Below, piece by piece: positions 28,927 to 38,162 of a stretch of 62,845 bases of DNA (position 1 is its first letter; each line of letters opens with the position of its first letter). The stretch covers positions 1 through 62,845 of the forward strand of contig CAYZBJ010000014.1 of assembly GCA_964476625.1 (NCBI GenBank), read 5' to 3'. The translations under genes and the position numbers were made by a program. The notes beneath the pieces are model-generated. The model was given only the letters and a program-made list of their open reading frames with translations, had not been told where the DNA came from and searched no databases. This stretch comes from JAMLIN01 sp964476625 (lineage in GTDB: Bacteria; Pseudomonadota; Gammaproteobacteria; Burkholderiales; Burkholderiaceae_E).

Positions 28927-29817
28927 TCAGTCCTTGATGCCGCCCGCCGTCAGCCCCTGCACCAGGTAGCGACGGACGAGGATGGTGAAGACGACGACGG
29001 GGAGCATGACCAGGGTGCCGCCGGCGGCGATCTTGGTCCATTCCCAGCCTTCGTACTGCAGGAAGTTCACGATGGCGACGGGCGCCGTGATGGCATTGGT
29101 GCGCGTGAGGATCAGGGCGAAGAAGAAGTCGCTCCAGGAGAAGATGAAGCACAGCACCGCGGTGGCCGCGAGCCCCGGCGCGACCAGGGGCAGGGTGACC
29201 CGCCAGAACGCCGACCAGACGCTGCAGCCGTCGATCCAGGCAGCCTGCTCGAGCGCGACCGGGATCGCGGCGAAGAAGCTCTGCATCAGCCATATGACGA
29301 TGGCCAGGTTGAAGGTGAGATAGACCAGCGCAAGGCCGAGGATGGTGTCCTGCAGGCCGAGCCAGCGATAGGCGAGGAAGAAGGGAATGGTGAAGGCGAT
29401 CGGGGGCGCCATGCGGGTCACCAGGATCCACAGGGCAACCTGGCGCCGCGCCCGGAAGCGCCAGCGTGTGAGGGCGTAGGCGGCCGGCACGCCGATCAGC
29501 AGGGAGAGCACGGTCGAGATCGTGCTCACGAGCAGGCTGTTGCCGAATGAGCGCAGGAAGTTGCCCTGCAGCAGGGCGACGAAGCCGTCCAGGGTCGGGC
29601 GGAACAACAGGGTGTTCTCGAAGATGTCGGTGCCCGGCCGCAGTGCGAGCTGCGCCAGCCAGAGGAAGGGGAACAGCACGACGAGGAGCAGGACGCTCGC
29701 CGCGATCTCGCGCCGGTAGCGCAACAGGCTCGCGGCCATGCGCACTACCGCGCCGCGGCCTGCGGCATTCGGCGGGCGTGTCGCGACGGGATCGGCAACA
29801 AGGGTGTCACTGTGCAT
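28927..29817 (-). CDS. Carbohydrate-type ABC transporter permease (MalG-like)
   Basis: Inner-membrane subunit of 296 residues with six predicted helices. It has the EAA loop that contacts the ATPase (PVALEQAAWIDGCSVWSAFW-RVTLPLVAPGLAA), and the MalG-type N-terminus that starts with a cytoplasmic segment before the first helix (IAASVLLLVVLFPFLWLAQL). It overlaps the preceding permease gene by 11 bp. With the partner permease it forms the channel. Confidence 0.92.
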   Translation of the reverse strand: MHSDTLVADPVATRPPNAAGRGAVVRMAASLLRYRREIAASVLLLVVLFPFLWLAQLALRPGTDIFENTLLFRPTLDGFVALLQGNFLRSFGNSLLVSTISTVLSLLIGVPAAYALTRWRFRARRQVALWILVTRMAPPIAFTIPFFLAYRWLGLQDTILGLALVYLTFNLAIVIWLMQSFFAAIPVALEQAAWIDGCSVWSAFWRVTLPLVAPGLAATAVLCFIFSWSDFFFALILTRTNAITAPVAIVNFLQYEGWEWTKIAAGGTLVMLPVVVFTILVRRYLVQGLTAGGIKD

Positions 29818-30733
29818 CGGGTTCGCTCCAGCCGAGTCGGCTCACCAGCCAGCTGAGGATGAATATGCCTGCGAGCATCAGGACGGCGATGGCGCTGCCG
29901 TAGCCCCAGTAGGAGAAGTTGAACGCCTGGATGAAGCCGTAGTAGTTGGTGACCTCGGTCACCGAGCCCGGGCCTCCTTCGGTCAGGACGAAGATCATCG
30001 GGAAGGCCTTGAAGCTGTCGATGAGGCGGAACAGGGCGCAGACGACGAGGACCGGGCGGATATGGGGCAGCACGATGAACCGGAACACCTGCCAGCGGCT
30101 GGCGCCATCGATGCGGGCGGCTTCGAGCGGGTCCCTGGGGATCATCTGCAGCGAAGCGAGCACCATCAGCATGGTGAACGGAAACCACTGCCAGGTATCC
30201 GCCACGACGATCGCCCACAGGGCGGTGTCGGGGTTGGTGATCAGCGACCGCACCGGCATGCCGAACGCCTCGAGCGTCCGATGCACCGGACTGACGTCGG
30301 GGGTGTAGAGGATCTTCCAGATCAGCGCGACCACGATCGGCGGCAGGACGAAGGGGATCAGGAAGGCGGTGCGGATCGCGCCGAGGAAGGCCGAGCTGCC
30401 GTTGATCAGCAGCGCGACGCCAAGGCCGATCGCCACCTGCAGCGCGACGCCGACGCTCGAGAGCTTGAACTGCACCACGACCGAGTTGTGGAAGCGCGCG
30501 TCCTCGAGCAACTGGCGGTAGTTCACCAGCGGATCGGCGAACGTGAAGCTGGCGACCGGGTCGGTCAGGGTCAGCGGCGTGAAGCTCGTCACCAGCAAGG
30601 CGAGCCCCGGCACCACCGTGATGATGCCGAGCACCAGCAGCGCGGGCAGCAGCCCCCCGAGGAAGGCGCGCTGGCGCGCCCGCTCCCAGGAGGCCTGCCC
30701 GGCCGGCAGGGCAAGGGTCGTCGAGTAGTTCAT
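29807..30733 (-). CDS. Carbohydrate-type ABC transporter permease (MalF-like)
   Basis: Inner-membrane subunit of 308 residues. It has the opening helix LLPALLVLGIITVVPGLALL, a long periplasmic loop (VNYRQLLEDARFHNSVVVQF) and the EAA loop IPRDPLEAARIDGASRWQVF. The pattern LTEGGPGSVTEVTNYYGFIQ is typical of MalF/UgpA-class permeases. It is 47 bp after the binding-protein gene, across a repeat-like sequence, and overlaps the next permease by 11 bp. Confidence 0.92.
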   Translation of the reverse strand: MNYSTTLALPAGQASWERARQRAFLGGLLPALLVLGIITVVPGLALLVTSFTPLTLTDPVASFTFADPLVNYRQLLEDARFHNSVVVQFKLSSVGVALQVAIGLGVALLINGSSAFLGAIRTAFLIPFVLPPIVVALIWKILYTPDVSPVHRTLEAFGMPVRSLITNPDTALWAIVVADTWQWFPFTMLMVLASLQMIPRDPLEAARIDGASRWQVFRFIVLPHIRPVLVVCALFRLIDSFKAFPMIFVLTEGGPGSVTEVTNYYGFIQAFNFSYWGYGSAIAVLMLAGIFILSWLVSRLGWSEPDAQ

Positions 30734-30757
30734 GTCAGTGGCGCTCGGCCGCCCGAA

Positions 30758-30779
30758 GCGAACGTGGGGGTTGTTTCAT
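30758..30779 (-). repeat. Short motif after a stop codon, family B copy 1
   Basis: Just past the binding-protein stop codon (TAG at 30781-30783, minus strand) lies ATGAAACAACCCCCACGTTC. Nineteen of 22 bases are shared with 45508-45529, also immediately after a stop on the minus strand. A core GCGAGCGTGGGG also follows the vapC stop at 44186-44197 in the other orientation. Confidence 0.5.
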
Positions 30780-30780
30780 C

Positions 30781-32130
30781 CTAGAGGGCGACGCCGGCGC
30801 GCCGGATGTCCGCGATGGCCTGCGCCTGGGCCAGTTTCATGGCGGCGGCGGCGCTCAGCTGCCCGGAGGCGATCGACTCGATGGCCTTGTTCAGCTGCTG
30901 GTTGACCTGCGGGTAGATCGGGACGGTCCGGTACTTCATGTGACCGGTCTTCTCGGCGATGGCGATCGACTGCACCGTGAGGTCCGCCACGTCATGGCCG
31001 TTGATCGTCTGCCTTGCGGTGAACTCGGGCGAGCGGATGGCCGAGAGCCGGGTCGGCGAGCCGTAGCCCCCTTCCACGACGGCGCGCCGGACGACCTCCT
31101 TCGAGCTGGCCCACTTGATGAACTCCCAGGCCGCTGCCTTGTTCTTCGAGCCGATCGGGATGCCGAAGCCATGCACCGCAATACCGGGAAAGCGGCCGGC
31201 GGGTCCGGCGGGCACCAGGCCGAAGGCCGAGGTGCCGATGGTCCTGCTGCTGGCCTGGTCGCCGATCTGCGAGAGGTATGTCTGGCCGAGACTGCTGAAG
31301 TTGGTCCGGCCCGTCTTGAGTCCGTGGACGACCTGGTCGGAGGTGTAGCCGAGGACACCGTCGGGGCCGAAATCGCGCAACAGGGCCGCGTAGTAGTCCG
31401 CGGCGGCGATCGCCTCGGGCGTGTCCAGGGTCGGCAGCAGGTCGTTGGGCGCGTCGCGAAAGACATCGGCGCCGAACGCATGCAGGTAGGGCACGAAGGT
31501 CCAGCCATGATGGTTGCTGTTGGCGAATCCGGCGACCCGCTGCTTGCGGTTGACCGCCTCGATGGCGGCCCGGAACTCGTCGATGGTGTTCGGGTAGGCG
31601 AGACCGGCCTCACGGACGAGATCGAAGCGCGATGCACCCGTGATGACGACTTCGACGTTCCAGGGAATCCCGAAGAGCTGGCCGGCCCTGTTGCGTTCCG
31701 GCGCCAGGGTACCGGACAGGAAATCGCCCAGTTCCCAGTCGGCTGGCGTCAGGGCGGGGTCGTTGACGTACTCGTCGAGCGGCGTCAGCCAGCCCGACTC
31801 GATCCAGCGGCTCGAGTAGATGTAGGTGACGTTCACCACGTCGTAGGCCGAGCCGCGAGTGGAAAGCTCGAGGTCGGCACGCTGGTTGTAGACCGGAAAC
31901 GCGGGGGTGTCGTAGTTGACCTTCGCGCCGGTAGCCGCCTCGAACTCCGGCAGGATCTTCTTGAGGAACGTCGGGTAAGGGGTGCTGAAGGTCGAGACGT
32001 TCAGGGTGACGCCGGACAGCGGCTTGGCGCCACCCTGCGCCGGCGCCTTGCCGGGCAGCAGGGCACCGGCGCCGAGTGCGAGGGAACCGCCGAGCAGGCG
32101 GCGGCGGGTGAGCGCAGAGGGGTCGGACAT
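30781..32130 (-). CDS. ABC transporter extracellular substrate-binding protein (family 1)
   Basis: A 449-residue exported solute-binding protein. The N-terminus has a twin-arginine-type signal, TRRRLLGGSLALGAGALL. The mature part has the family 1 pattern TFSTPYPTFLKKILPEFEAATGAKV-Y and the hinge region GQLFGIPWNVEVVITGASRFD. The two-gene permease set and MalK-type ATPase downstream complete the importer. Export by the Tat route suggests the protein folds before transport. The ligand is not known; the neighbouring TauD-like dioxygenase hints at an acid or sulfonate, but this is only layout. Confidence 0.9.
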   Translation of the reverse strand: MSDPSALTRRRLLGGSLALGAGALLPGKAPAQGGAKPLSGVTLNVSTFSTPYPTFLKKILPEFEAATGAKVNYDTPAFPVYNQRADLELSTRGSAYDVVNVTYIYSSRWIESGWLTPLDEYVNDPALTPADWELGDFLSGTLAPERNRAGQLFGIPWNVEVVITGASRFDLVREAGLAYPNTIDEFRAAIEAVNRKQRVAGFANSNHHGWTFVPYLHAFGADVFRDAPNDLLPTLDTPEAIAAADYYAALLRDFGPDGVLGYTSDQVVHGLKTGRTNFSSLGQTYLSQIGDQASSRTIGTSAFGLVPAGPAGRFPGIAVHGFGIPIGSKNKAAAWEFIKWASSKEVVRRAVVEGGYGSPTRLSAIRSPEFTARQTINGHDVADLTVQSIAIAEKTGHMKYRTVPIYPQVNQQLNKAIESIASGQLSAAAAMKLAQAQAIADIRRAGVAL

Positions 32131-32172
32131 GGTGCGGGATTCCGTCGGAGAGGAGGTCGGGACAGGCGCCGT

Positions 32173-33147
32173 TCAGGCGACGGCTTTCGTCGTTCGATGG
32201 TTTTCGGTATCCGCGGGAGCGGGTTCGGGACGGCGCAGCACCACGCTGTGGCGGCCATCGACGCCGACTGCGGGCGAGCCTTCGATCGTCACTCGCCGGA
32301 CCAGGCGCGGCTGGTCGCCGTAGTCGTTGATCGCGAAATGCTGGGTTGCCCGGTTGTCCCAGATGGCGACGTCGCCTTGTCGCCAGCTCCAGCGGACCGT
32401 GTTCTCGGGGCGGATGGCGCGGTTCTGCAGGATCTCGAATACGCGCGCCGATTCCGTCGACGACAGGCCGCTGATGCGCTTGATGAAGTGGCCAAGCAGC
32501 AGCGCCCGCTCGCCGGTCTCCGGATGGACATGGACGATCGGGTGCTCGGCTTCGTAGACCTTCGACACGAAGACTTCGCGGTGGTGGCGCAGTCGCTCGT
32601 CGGACACGAGGACTCGCTCCGACCCGTAGTCGTAGTCGTTGGTGTGGACCGCCCGCAGGCTCTCGGCAAAGCGCTTCAGGTGTTCGGGAAGCCGCTCGTA
32701 GGCGAGGGCCGTATTCGCCCAGACGGTGTCGCCCCCGTACTCGGGGATCGTCAGTGCCCGGAGGATCGAGATCTTCGGGAAGGCATCGACGAAGGTGACG
32801 TCGGTATGCCAGGAGTCGGCACGGCCGCCGCCGCGCGACGCATCGAGTTCGAAGAGCCTGGTGCCGCTGGGCGGCGCAACGGTCGGATGGGGGACCGGCT
32901 TGCCGAAGAGGGCGCCGAAGGCCTGGTGCGATTCGTCATCGAGATGATGCTGGCCGCGAAAGAACAGGACCTTGTGGCGCAGCAGCGCGCTGTGGATCCG
33001 TCCAAAGGTCTGCTTGTCGAGATCCGGCCCGAGGCGCACGCCGATGACTTCGGCGCCGATGTTGCCGGCGACTCGCCGCAGCGACAGGTCGGATGCGTCG
33101 ATCCGTTGATTCTCTTCGACAACCGCTTGGTTCTCTATGGCGCTCAT
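32173..33147 (-). CDS. TauD/TfdA-family 2-oxoglutarate-dependent dioxygenase
   Basis: A 324-residue non-haem Fe(II) enzyme that oxidises its substrate with O2 and 2-oxoglutarate. The facial triad is visible: H114 and D116 in DSWHTDVTF and the distal H270 in WDNRATQHFAINDY. R281 or R284 in QPRLVRRVTI is the 2-oxoglutarate anchor. The region SLRAVHTNDYDYGSERV is closer to TfdA-like/alkyl-sulfatase-type enzymes than to TauD, so taurine is not assured. It is the second gene of the leftward operon that carries an ABC importer, which suggests it acts on what the importer brings in. Confidence 0.92.
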   Translation of the reverse strand: MSAIENQAVVEENQRIDASDLSLRRVAGNIGAEVIGVRLGPDLDKQTFGRIHSALLRHKVLFFRGQHHLDDESHQAFGALFGKPVPHPTVAPPSGTRLFELDASRGGGRADSWHTDVTFVDAFPKISILRALTIPEYGGDTVWANTALAYERLPEHLKRFAESLRAVHTNDYDYGSERVLVSDERLRHHREVFVSKVYEAEHPIVHVHPETGERALLLGHFIKRISGLSSTESARVFEILQNRAIRPENTVRWSWRQGDVAIWDNRATQHFAINDYGDQPRLVRRVTIEGSPAVGVDGRHSVVLRRPEPAPADTENHRTTKAVA

Positions 33148-33306
33148 GGCAGGGCCCTCGGCTCCGTGTATTCATTGGGAGGCCCATGCTAGGGATTGCC
33201 ATCGAGATGCTGAACGATCAAATACGTCGATCGATATGCGGCGCTTGCCGGCGCGCGGCCCGGTGAAGACGGCGACGATGCCGCGTTCGGCCCTTGGCGC
33301 CCTTCC

Positions 33307-34518
33307 TCAGGACACCGCTGGCTCCTTCGGAAACATCCGGATCCGCTGGCTGAGGTATGTCCCCAGCAGCAGGGTGCAGCAGGTGAAGCCGAGCGCCGTC
33401 CTGAAGCCGCCGGCTTCGATGAGCCAGCCGGCGATCGCCGGGCCGACGAATTGCCCGCCGGCGAAGAACAGCGTGGCAAAGCTGAAGGCGACGGGAATGA
33501 AGCGCGGCGCCACCTGGTCGGTACTGGCCGCCTGGACCATCGTGAACGAGCCGTTGACGGAGCAGCCAAAGAGCAGGAAGTGCGCGATGAACATCGGCAG
33601 GGCCTGGGAGACCAGGGGCAGGGTCATGGCAACGGTGACCAGCGACATGGTCAGCAGCAGGGTATTGCCGCGCCCCCAGCGGTCCGACAGTGAGCCCCAG
33701 AAGGGGGCGAACACCACCGACAGCAGGCCGGATGTCGCGAACAGCCAGCCGGTCGTGGTGCTGGGGATCCCGGATGCCTGCGCGAAGCTCACCATGAAGA
33801 TCGCCTGCACGATGTAGCTCACGCCGATGATGCCGTACACCGCGGCGACGGTGAGCACGCGGCGGTTGCGGTAGATGCGTCGCCGATCCGCCGATGGCAA
33901 TGCCTGGCCGCCCTTGTCGTTGACGCCGGGTGGATCCTTCGCGCCCAGCAGCACCAGCACGGACGTGGCGGCGGCGACGACTGCGAACACTCCCCAGTTC
34001 ACCCGCCAGCCGACGGCGCCGAAGGTCTCGGTCAACCAGGGAACCAGCAGGCCGACCAGGAAGAGCCCGGCGCCGATGCCGGAGGTCATGTAGCCGATCA
34101 TCAGCCCGCGCCGTTCCGGGTACCAGGTCACCAGCAGCGACAGCATCGGCGCGAAGGCGTAGGCGGTACCCACACCGAGCGCGAACATGAGCAGCACGAT
34201 CGGGACGTAGGACTTGGCGATGGCCAGGCCGACGAAGCCGAGCGTTACCAGGGCGAGGCCGCCCACCACCGTATTGCGCGCACCCCACCGCGTGGCCGCC
34301 ACGCCGCCCGGCAGGATGAAGAGGAAATAGCCCAGCGCGGTGATCGTGCCGAGGTTGCCGGCGGCGCGGTAGCTCAGCTCCAGTTCGGCGCGCATGGACG
34401 GCAGGATCAGGCCATACGCCAGCCGCGCGAACACGATCACCACCAGCGCCGTGAGCGTGGCGCACAGGACCATGACAAAGGTGTTGGGGCGGGCGGAATC
34501 GGTTCGGTTCGAAGGCAT
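33307..34518 (-). CDS. MFS transporter
   Basis: A 403-residue carrier with twelve predicted helices. The first is TFVMVLCATLTALVVIVFARL; the loop between helices 2 and 3 has the MFS signature in a variant form, GGVAATRWGARNTVVGG. The central loop near residue 190 is short and charged. It belongs to the large group of sugar/acid carriers (CynX- and YbfB-like). It precedes the dioxygenase and importer genes in the same direction, 159 bp apart, so it may share a substrate or export a product. Direction of transport is unknown. Confidence 0.85.
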   Translation of the reverse strand: MPSNRTDSARPNTFVMVLCATLTALVVIVFARLAYGLILPSMRAELELSYRAAGNLGTITALGYFLFILPGGVAATRWGARNTVVGGLALVTLGFVGLAIAKSYVPIVLLMFALGVGTAYAFAPMLSLLVTWYPERRGLMIGYMTSGIGAGLFLVGLLVPWLTETFGAVGWRVNWGVFAVVAAATSVLVLLGAKDPPGVNDKGGQALPSADRRRIYRNRRVLTVAAVYGIIGVSYIVQAIFMVSFAQASGIPSTTTGWLFATSGLLSVVFAPFWGSLSDRWGRGNTLLLTMSLVTVAMTLPLVSQALPMFIAHFLLFGCSVNGSFTMVQAASTDQVAPRFIPVAFSFATLFFAGGQFVGPAIAGWLIEAGGFRTALGFTCCTLLLGTYLSQRIRMFPKEPAVS

Positions 34519-34604
34519 GGTTCATTCTCGCCTGTTGCGAGGATCCGCGCCCGCCGGCGTGCCCGCGTTAAAGTGTGGGGCCAGGCCAATCCCGTGAGGA
34601 CGAC

Positions 34605-35432
34605 ATGAACGACCAGGTGTATCGCATCGACACCGGGACCGACGAACTGCTTTGCGAGTTGCGCGAGCGGGTCGCGATCATCACCCTCAATCGGCCCGAG
34701 GCGCGCAATGCCTTGTCCGATCGCCTGAGCCCGGCGTTGCGGGCGATGATCCGGCATTGCGCCGAGGACGACGGTGTTGGCGCGCTGCTGCTCACCGCCG
34801 CCGGCACGACGTTCTGCGCCGGCGGCGACGTCAAGGGCATGGGTGATCGCAGTTCGAAGCGCGCGCTGGGTCCTGCCGAGCGTATCGCCGACCTGCGCGA
34901 GCGGCAACGCCTGCTGACCGGCGCACTGGTGGCGATCCGCAAGCCGACCATCGCCGCCCTGCCCGGCGCGGCGGTCGGCGCGGGGCTGTCGATCGCCCTG
35001 GCCTGCGACGTCCGGATCGCCGCCGAGTCCGCCTTCGTTGCAACGGGCTACGCCCGCATCGGCCTGTCGGGCGACTACGGGATCGCCTCGCTGCTGACTC
35101 GCCTCGTCGGCACCGGGCGGGCGCGCGAACTGATGTTCGGCGGCGAACGGCTCGAGGCGCATCGCGCCGAAGCAATCGGCCTCTTCAACCGCGTGGTCCC
35201 CGATGGCGAACTGCAGGCCGAGGCCTTTGCTTTCGCGCGCCGGCTTGCCAATGGACCGGGCCAGGCACTGCGGTTGATGAAGGACAATCTCGACGATGCG
35301 CTGGTGATCGACTTCGATGTCGCGCTCGAGCGCGAGGCCGAGCGCCTGGTGGAGGCGGCCGGCACCGCCGACCATGCCGAGGCGGTAAGAGCCTTCGTCG
35401 AGAAGCGCGCGCCGGAGTTCAGCGGTCGGTGA
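34605..35432 (+). CDS. Enoyl-CoA hydratase/isomerase family protein
   Basis: A 275-residue crotonase-fold enzyme. The oxyanion hole strand is seen as TFCAGGDVKGMG near residue 70 and the second as LPGAAVGAGLSIALACDVRIAAESA near 125. The typical opening is VAIITLNRPEARNALSDRLS. The acid residue in helix 3 is in GYARIGLSGDYGIASLLTRLVG; where many hydratases have a second Glu after GLS there is GDYG, so it may be an isomerase or a hydrolase of this fold. The ATG at 34605 has GAGGA 6 bases upstream. It is divergent from the MFS gene. Confidence 0.9.
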   Translation: MNDQVYRIDTGTDELLCELRERVAIITLNRPEARNALSDRLSPALRAMIRHCAEDDGVGALLLTAAGTTFCAGGDVKGMGDRSSKRALGPAERIADLRERQRLLTGALVAIRKPTIAALPGAAVGAGLSIALACDVRIAAESAFVATGYARIGLSGDYGIASLLTRLVGTGRARELMFGGERLEAHRAEAIGLFNRVVPDGELQAEAFAFARRLANGPGQALRLMKDNLDDALVIDFDVALEREAERLVEAAGTADHAEAVRAFVEKRAPEFSGR

Positions 35433-35546
35433 CATCCGCGGTCGGCGTCAGGCCCGCTACGGGCGCCCACCGTGGCACGGTTCGCCACCGGCGCGCTCCG
35501 CGTGGCGGCGGCGCCTGCCCCTGTCCTGCGATCGAGTGACACCGGA

Positions 35547-35879
35547 TCAATGCGCTGTGGCCTTCGAGAACAGGTTCATCACCAGCACACCGGCGACGAT
35601 CAGGCCCATGCCGACGAGCGCCGGGAGATCGAGCTTCTGCCCGAACACGATCCAGCCTATCGCCGCGATCAGCACCACGCCGAGGCCGGACCAGATGGCA
35701 TAGGCCACGCCGACCGGGATCGTGCGCAGGGTCAGCGACAGGAAGTAGAAGGCGATCGCGTATCCGACGACGACCGTGAGCGATGGCAGCCAGCGCGAGA
35801 AGCCCTCGCTCGCCTTGAGCGCGGAGGTTGCGACCACTTCGGCGACGATGGCCGCGCCGAGGAATGCCCAGCTTTTCAT
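35547..35879 (-). CDS. Small multidrug resistance (SMR) family transporter
   Basis: A 110-residue four-helix membrane protein that works as an antiparallel dimer. The essential Glu14 is in place (AIVAEVVATSALKAS), as are YAIAFYFLSLTLRTIPVGVAYAIWSGLGVV, the helix 2-3 region, and the last helix LVGMGLIVAGVLVMNLFSK. SMR proteins exchange protons for cationic drugs or guanidinium. The IPVGVAYAIWSGLG motif is of the EmrE/QacE drug type rather than the Gdx type, which usually has a Lys-rich first helix. It is divergent from the monooxygenase-like gene. Confidence 0.92.
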   Translation of the reverse strand: MKSWAFLGAAIVAEVVATSALKASEGFSRWLPSLTVVVGYAIAFYFLSLTLRTIPVGVAYAIWSGLGVVLIAAIGWIVFGQKLDLPALVGMGLIVAGVLVMNLFSKATAH

Positions 35880-35939
35880 GAATGATCTCCCGGGTTCGGC
35901 TAATCTTGGTCGGACCTATTGTTCCCGAGGAGAGGTCCG

Positions 35940-36251
35940 ATGATCGTTTCGATCGTGACATTCAAGCTGCCGCAAGTCTGGACGGTCGCGCAGGCGGCGG
36001 CCGTGTTCCAGTCGACGGCGCCGAAGTACCTCGGCAAGCCTGGCCTGGTGCGCAAGCACTACTACCTGGCGGAGTCGGGTGATCGTGCCGGCGGTATCTA
36101 CTTCTGGGAATCGAAGGCCGCGGCGCAGGCCTGCTACACGCAGGAGTGGAAGGACACCGTCGCGGCGAAGTACGGTTCGCCTCCGGAGATCCTCTACGTC
36201 GAGGTGCCGGTGACGGTCGACAATGTCGCGAAGACGATCGAGTCGGCCTGA
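35940..36251 (+). CDS. Small dimeric alpha/beta-barrel protein, YdhR-like monooxygenase family
   Basis: A 103-residue protein with the ferredoxin-like fold of the ABM/YdhR group. It begins MIVSIVTFKLP, has a helix with FQSTAPKYLGKPGLVRKHYY, and a second strand pair GDRAGGIYFWESKAAAQACY, all typical. Such proteins may act on small quinones or be stress proteins. The ATG at 35940 has GAGGAGAGG upstream; an ATG 21 bases earlier lies within that site. It is convergent with the flavin reductase gene, with a family A motif between the two ends. Confidence 0.8.
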   Translation: MIVSIVTFKLPQVWTVAQAAAVFQSTAPKYLGKPGLVRKHYYLAESGDRAGGIYFWESKAAAQACYTQEWKDTVAAKYGSPPEILYVEVPVTVDNVAKTIESA

Positions 36252-36262
36252 TTTCGCTCCAC

Positions 36263-36285
36263 GCATCGAATGCGAAACCGTATCA
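36263..36285 (-). repeat. Short motif after a stop codon, family A copy 2
   Basis: TGATACGGTTTCGCATTCGA follows from the flavin reductase stop codon (TGA at 36285-36283, minus strand). It differs from copy 1 at one base over 20. Inside it, TTTCGC pairs with GCGAAA 14 bases away (36251-36256), so a short stem is possible. Confidence 0.5.
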
Positions 36286-36939
36286 GTCCGGCTTCGCGCC
36301 CTGCGGATTGGCCTCCTGCCACTGGGCGAAGCCGAGCTGCTTCATGTCGAAGGTGTCGTGGGTGCGCACATAACGGCCCGGGCTCTGCATCCGGCCGACG
36401 ATGCCGAGCTTCGAGCCGTCGACGTGGCAGCGTTCGACATTGGTGATCGCGTCGTCGCGGGCGTGGATCGCGACCACGTCGGCCAGCACGATCATGTTGC
36501 CGCTGCCCTGGCCGACCGGGATGATCTCGCGCAGCCGGCATTCGAAGGCGGCGGGGCTCGCCGCGATTCGCGGCACCGAGATCTTCGCCGAAGGAGCGGT
36601 CTCGAGGCCGGCGACCGAGAGCTCGCTCCAGTCGGGCGGGAAGTCGGTTGCGGTCAGGTTCATCTGCTGCGCGAGCTCTTCCGAGACCATGTTGACCACG
36701 AACTCGCCGTCGCGCTCGATGTTGGCGAGCGAGTCCTTGCGGCGGTCGGCGGGTCGGCCGATGCCGATGCACAGGACCGGCGGATTGCCCGAGAAACAGT
36801 TGAAGAACGAGAACGGCGCCGCATTCTGGCCGCCAGCCCCGTTGTTGGTGACCAGCCAGGCGATCGGGCGGGGCACGACGAGCGAGGTCATCAGCTTGTA
36901 GCAGAGGCCGCCGTCGAGGGTTTCGACATCGAAGAACAT
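36283..36939 (-). CDS. Flavin reductase-like protein (FMN-binding split barrel)
   Basis: A 218-residue flavoprotein of the flavin-reductase-like group (DIM6/NTAB). The pattern KLMTSLVVPRPIAWLVTNN near residue 15, followed by NAAPFSFFNCFSGNPPVLCI, is the FMN-binding part. DFPPDWSELSVAGLETAPS and FECRLREIIPVGQGSGNMIVL are typical of the longer members. It could supply reduced flavin to a monooxygenase, or act itself. GGAG lies 6 bases before the ATG at 36939. The old yellow enzyme gene is 50 bp upstream on the same strand, so the two may be co-transcribed. Confidence 0.88.
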   Translation of the reverse strand: MFFDVETLDGGLCYKLMTSLVVPRPIAWLVTNNGAGGQNAAPFSFFNCFSGNPPVLCIGIGRPADRRKDSLANIERDGEFVVNMVSEELAQQMNLTATDFPPDWSELSVAGLETAPSAKISVPRIAASPAAFECRLREIIPVGQGSGNMIVLADVVAIHARDDAITNVERCHVDGSKLGIVGRMQSPGRYVRTHDTFDMKQLGFAQWQEANPQGAKPD

Positions 36940-36989
36940 GGGTGCTCCGTTCCGGGTTTGCGTTGAACACCAGCGGCGCCGACGGGTGT

Positions 36990-38150
36990 TCAGGCCTCTT
37001 GCGAATCGCCGAAGGTCGAGGGGACGAAGCCGGGGATGCCTTCGCGCTTGGCGAGCCACCAGCCGTAGTTGGGCGGCATCAGTTCGAAGTGTTCCGCCAC
37101 CCCGAGCTTGCGGGCGGCGTCGACCGGCCAGTTGGGGTTGTAAAGCGCTTCGCGCGCGAGCGCGACGAGATCGGCCCGGCCCTCCTGGAGGATCGCCTCG
37201 GCCTGGCGGGCGTGGACGATCACGCCGACGGCCATCGTCCCCACGCCGGCTTCGCGCTTGAGTCGCTCCGCATAGGGCACCTGGTAGCCGTAGCCCGGCG
37301 TGGCGCCCGAACCGGCGCCGCCGTGGATGCCGCCGCCGCTGCAGTCGATCACGTCGACGCCGACCCGGGCGAGTTCGCGGGCGAGCGCGACGCTGTGCTC
37401 GAGCTCCCAGCCGGCGGCATCGACCGCCGACAGGCGCATGAAGAGCGGCTTGTGTGTCGGCCACTTGCTGCGCACATGCTCGGCGACCTCGATCGCGAAG
37501 CGCATCCGGTTCGCGAGGCTGCCGCCGTATTCGTCGCTGCGCTGGTTGGCGTGCTCGGAGAGGAACTGGTGGATCAGGTAGCCATGGGCGCCGTGGACCT
37601 CGACCATGTCGAAGCCGGCGGCATCGGCCCGTTCGGCGGCAGTGCCCCAGGCCTCGACGAGGCGATGGATGTCGGCCGTGGTGAGCGCGCGCGGCGTCGG
37701 CGAATGCTGGTCGGCGGCGATTGCCGACGGGCCGACCAGCTCCCAGGTCTCCCAGTCGTCCGCGACCGGGTCGACATCCTCGATCGTCAGCGGTCGGCCG
37801 CCCTCCCACGGGCGCGCCAGTCGCGCCTTGCGCCCCGAATGGCCGAGCTGGATGCCGGCCCTGGCGCCGCAATGGTGGATTAGCTCGCGGATCCGGCGTA
37901 CCCCCTCGATATGCTCGTCACGCCACAGGCCGAGGTCTCCGAGGGTGCCGCAGCCTTCGCGCGAGACCTTGGTCGATTCGACGCAGACCAGCCCGGCGCC
38001 GCCGGCGGCATAGCGCCCGGCGTTCATCAGGTGCCAGTCGGCGGCGAAGCCGTTCTTCGCCGAGTACTGGTGCATCGGCGCGATCACGACCCGGTTCTTC
38101 AGGGTCAGCTCGCGCAGGGTGATCGGGGTGAACAGCAAAGGCCGGGTCAT
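36990..38150 (-). CDS. NADH:flavin oxidoreductase, YqjM-type old yellow enzyme
   Basis: A 386-residue ene-reductase. The N-terminus LLFTPITLRELTLKNRVVIAPMHQYSA is the YqjM type, where the residue set near APM differs from the classical OYE at 4438. GIQLGHSGRKARLARPWEGG near 95, GFDMVEVHGAHGYLIHQFLS near 178 and the C-terminal LVALAREALYNPNWP are the family marks. Relatives reduce cyclic enones and xenobiotics, and some are part of aromatic-degradation operons. It is 13 bp after the MBL hydrolase gene and 50 bp before the flavin reductase gene, forming a run of three leftward genes. Confidence 0.93.
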   Translation of the reverse strand: MTRPLLFTPITLRELTLKNRVVIAPMHQYSAKNGFAADWHLMNAGRYAAGGAGLVCVESTKVSREGCGTLGDLGLWRDEHIEGVRRIRELIHHCGARAGIQLGHSGRKARLARPWEGGRPLTIEDVDPVADDWETWELVGPSAIAADQHSPTPRALTTADIHRLVEAWGTAAERADAAGFDMVEVHGAHGYLIHQFLSEHANQRSDEYGGSLANRMRFAIEVAEHVRSKWPTHKPLFMRLSAVDAAGWELEHSVALARELARVGVDVIDCSGGGIHGGAGSGATPGYGYQVPYAERLKREAGVGTMAVGVIVHARQAEAILQEGRADLVALAREALYNPNWPVDAARKLGVAEHFELMPPNYGWWLAKREGIPGFVPSTFGDSQEA

Positions 38151-38162
38151 GGTGGATTCCTG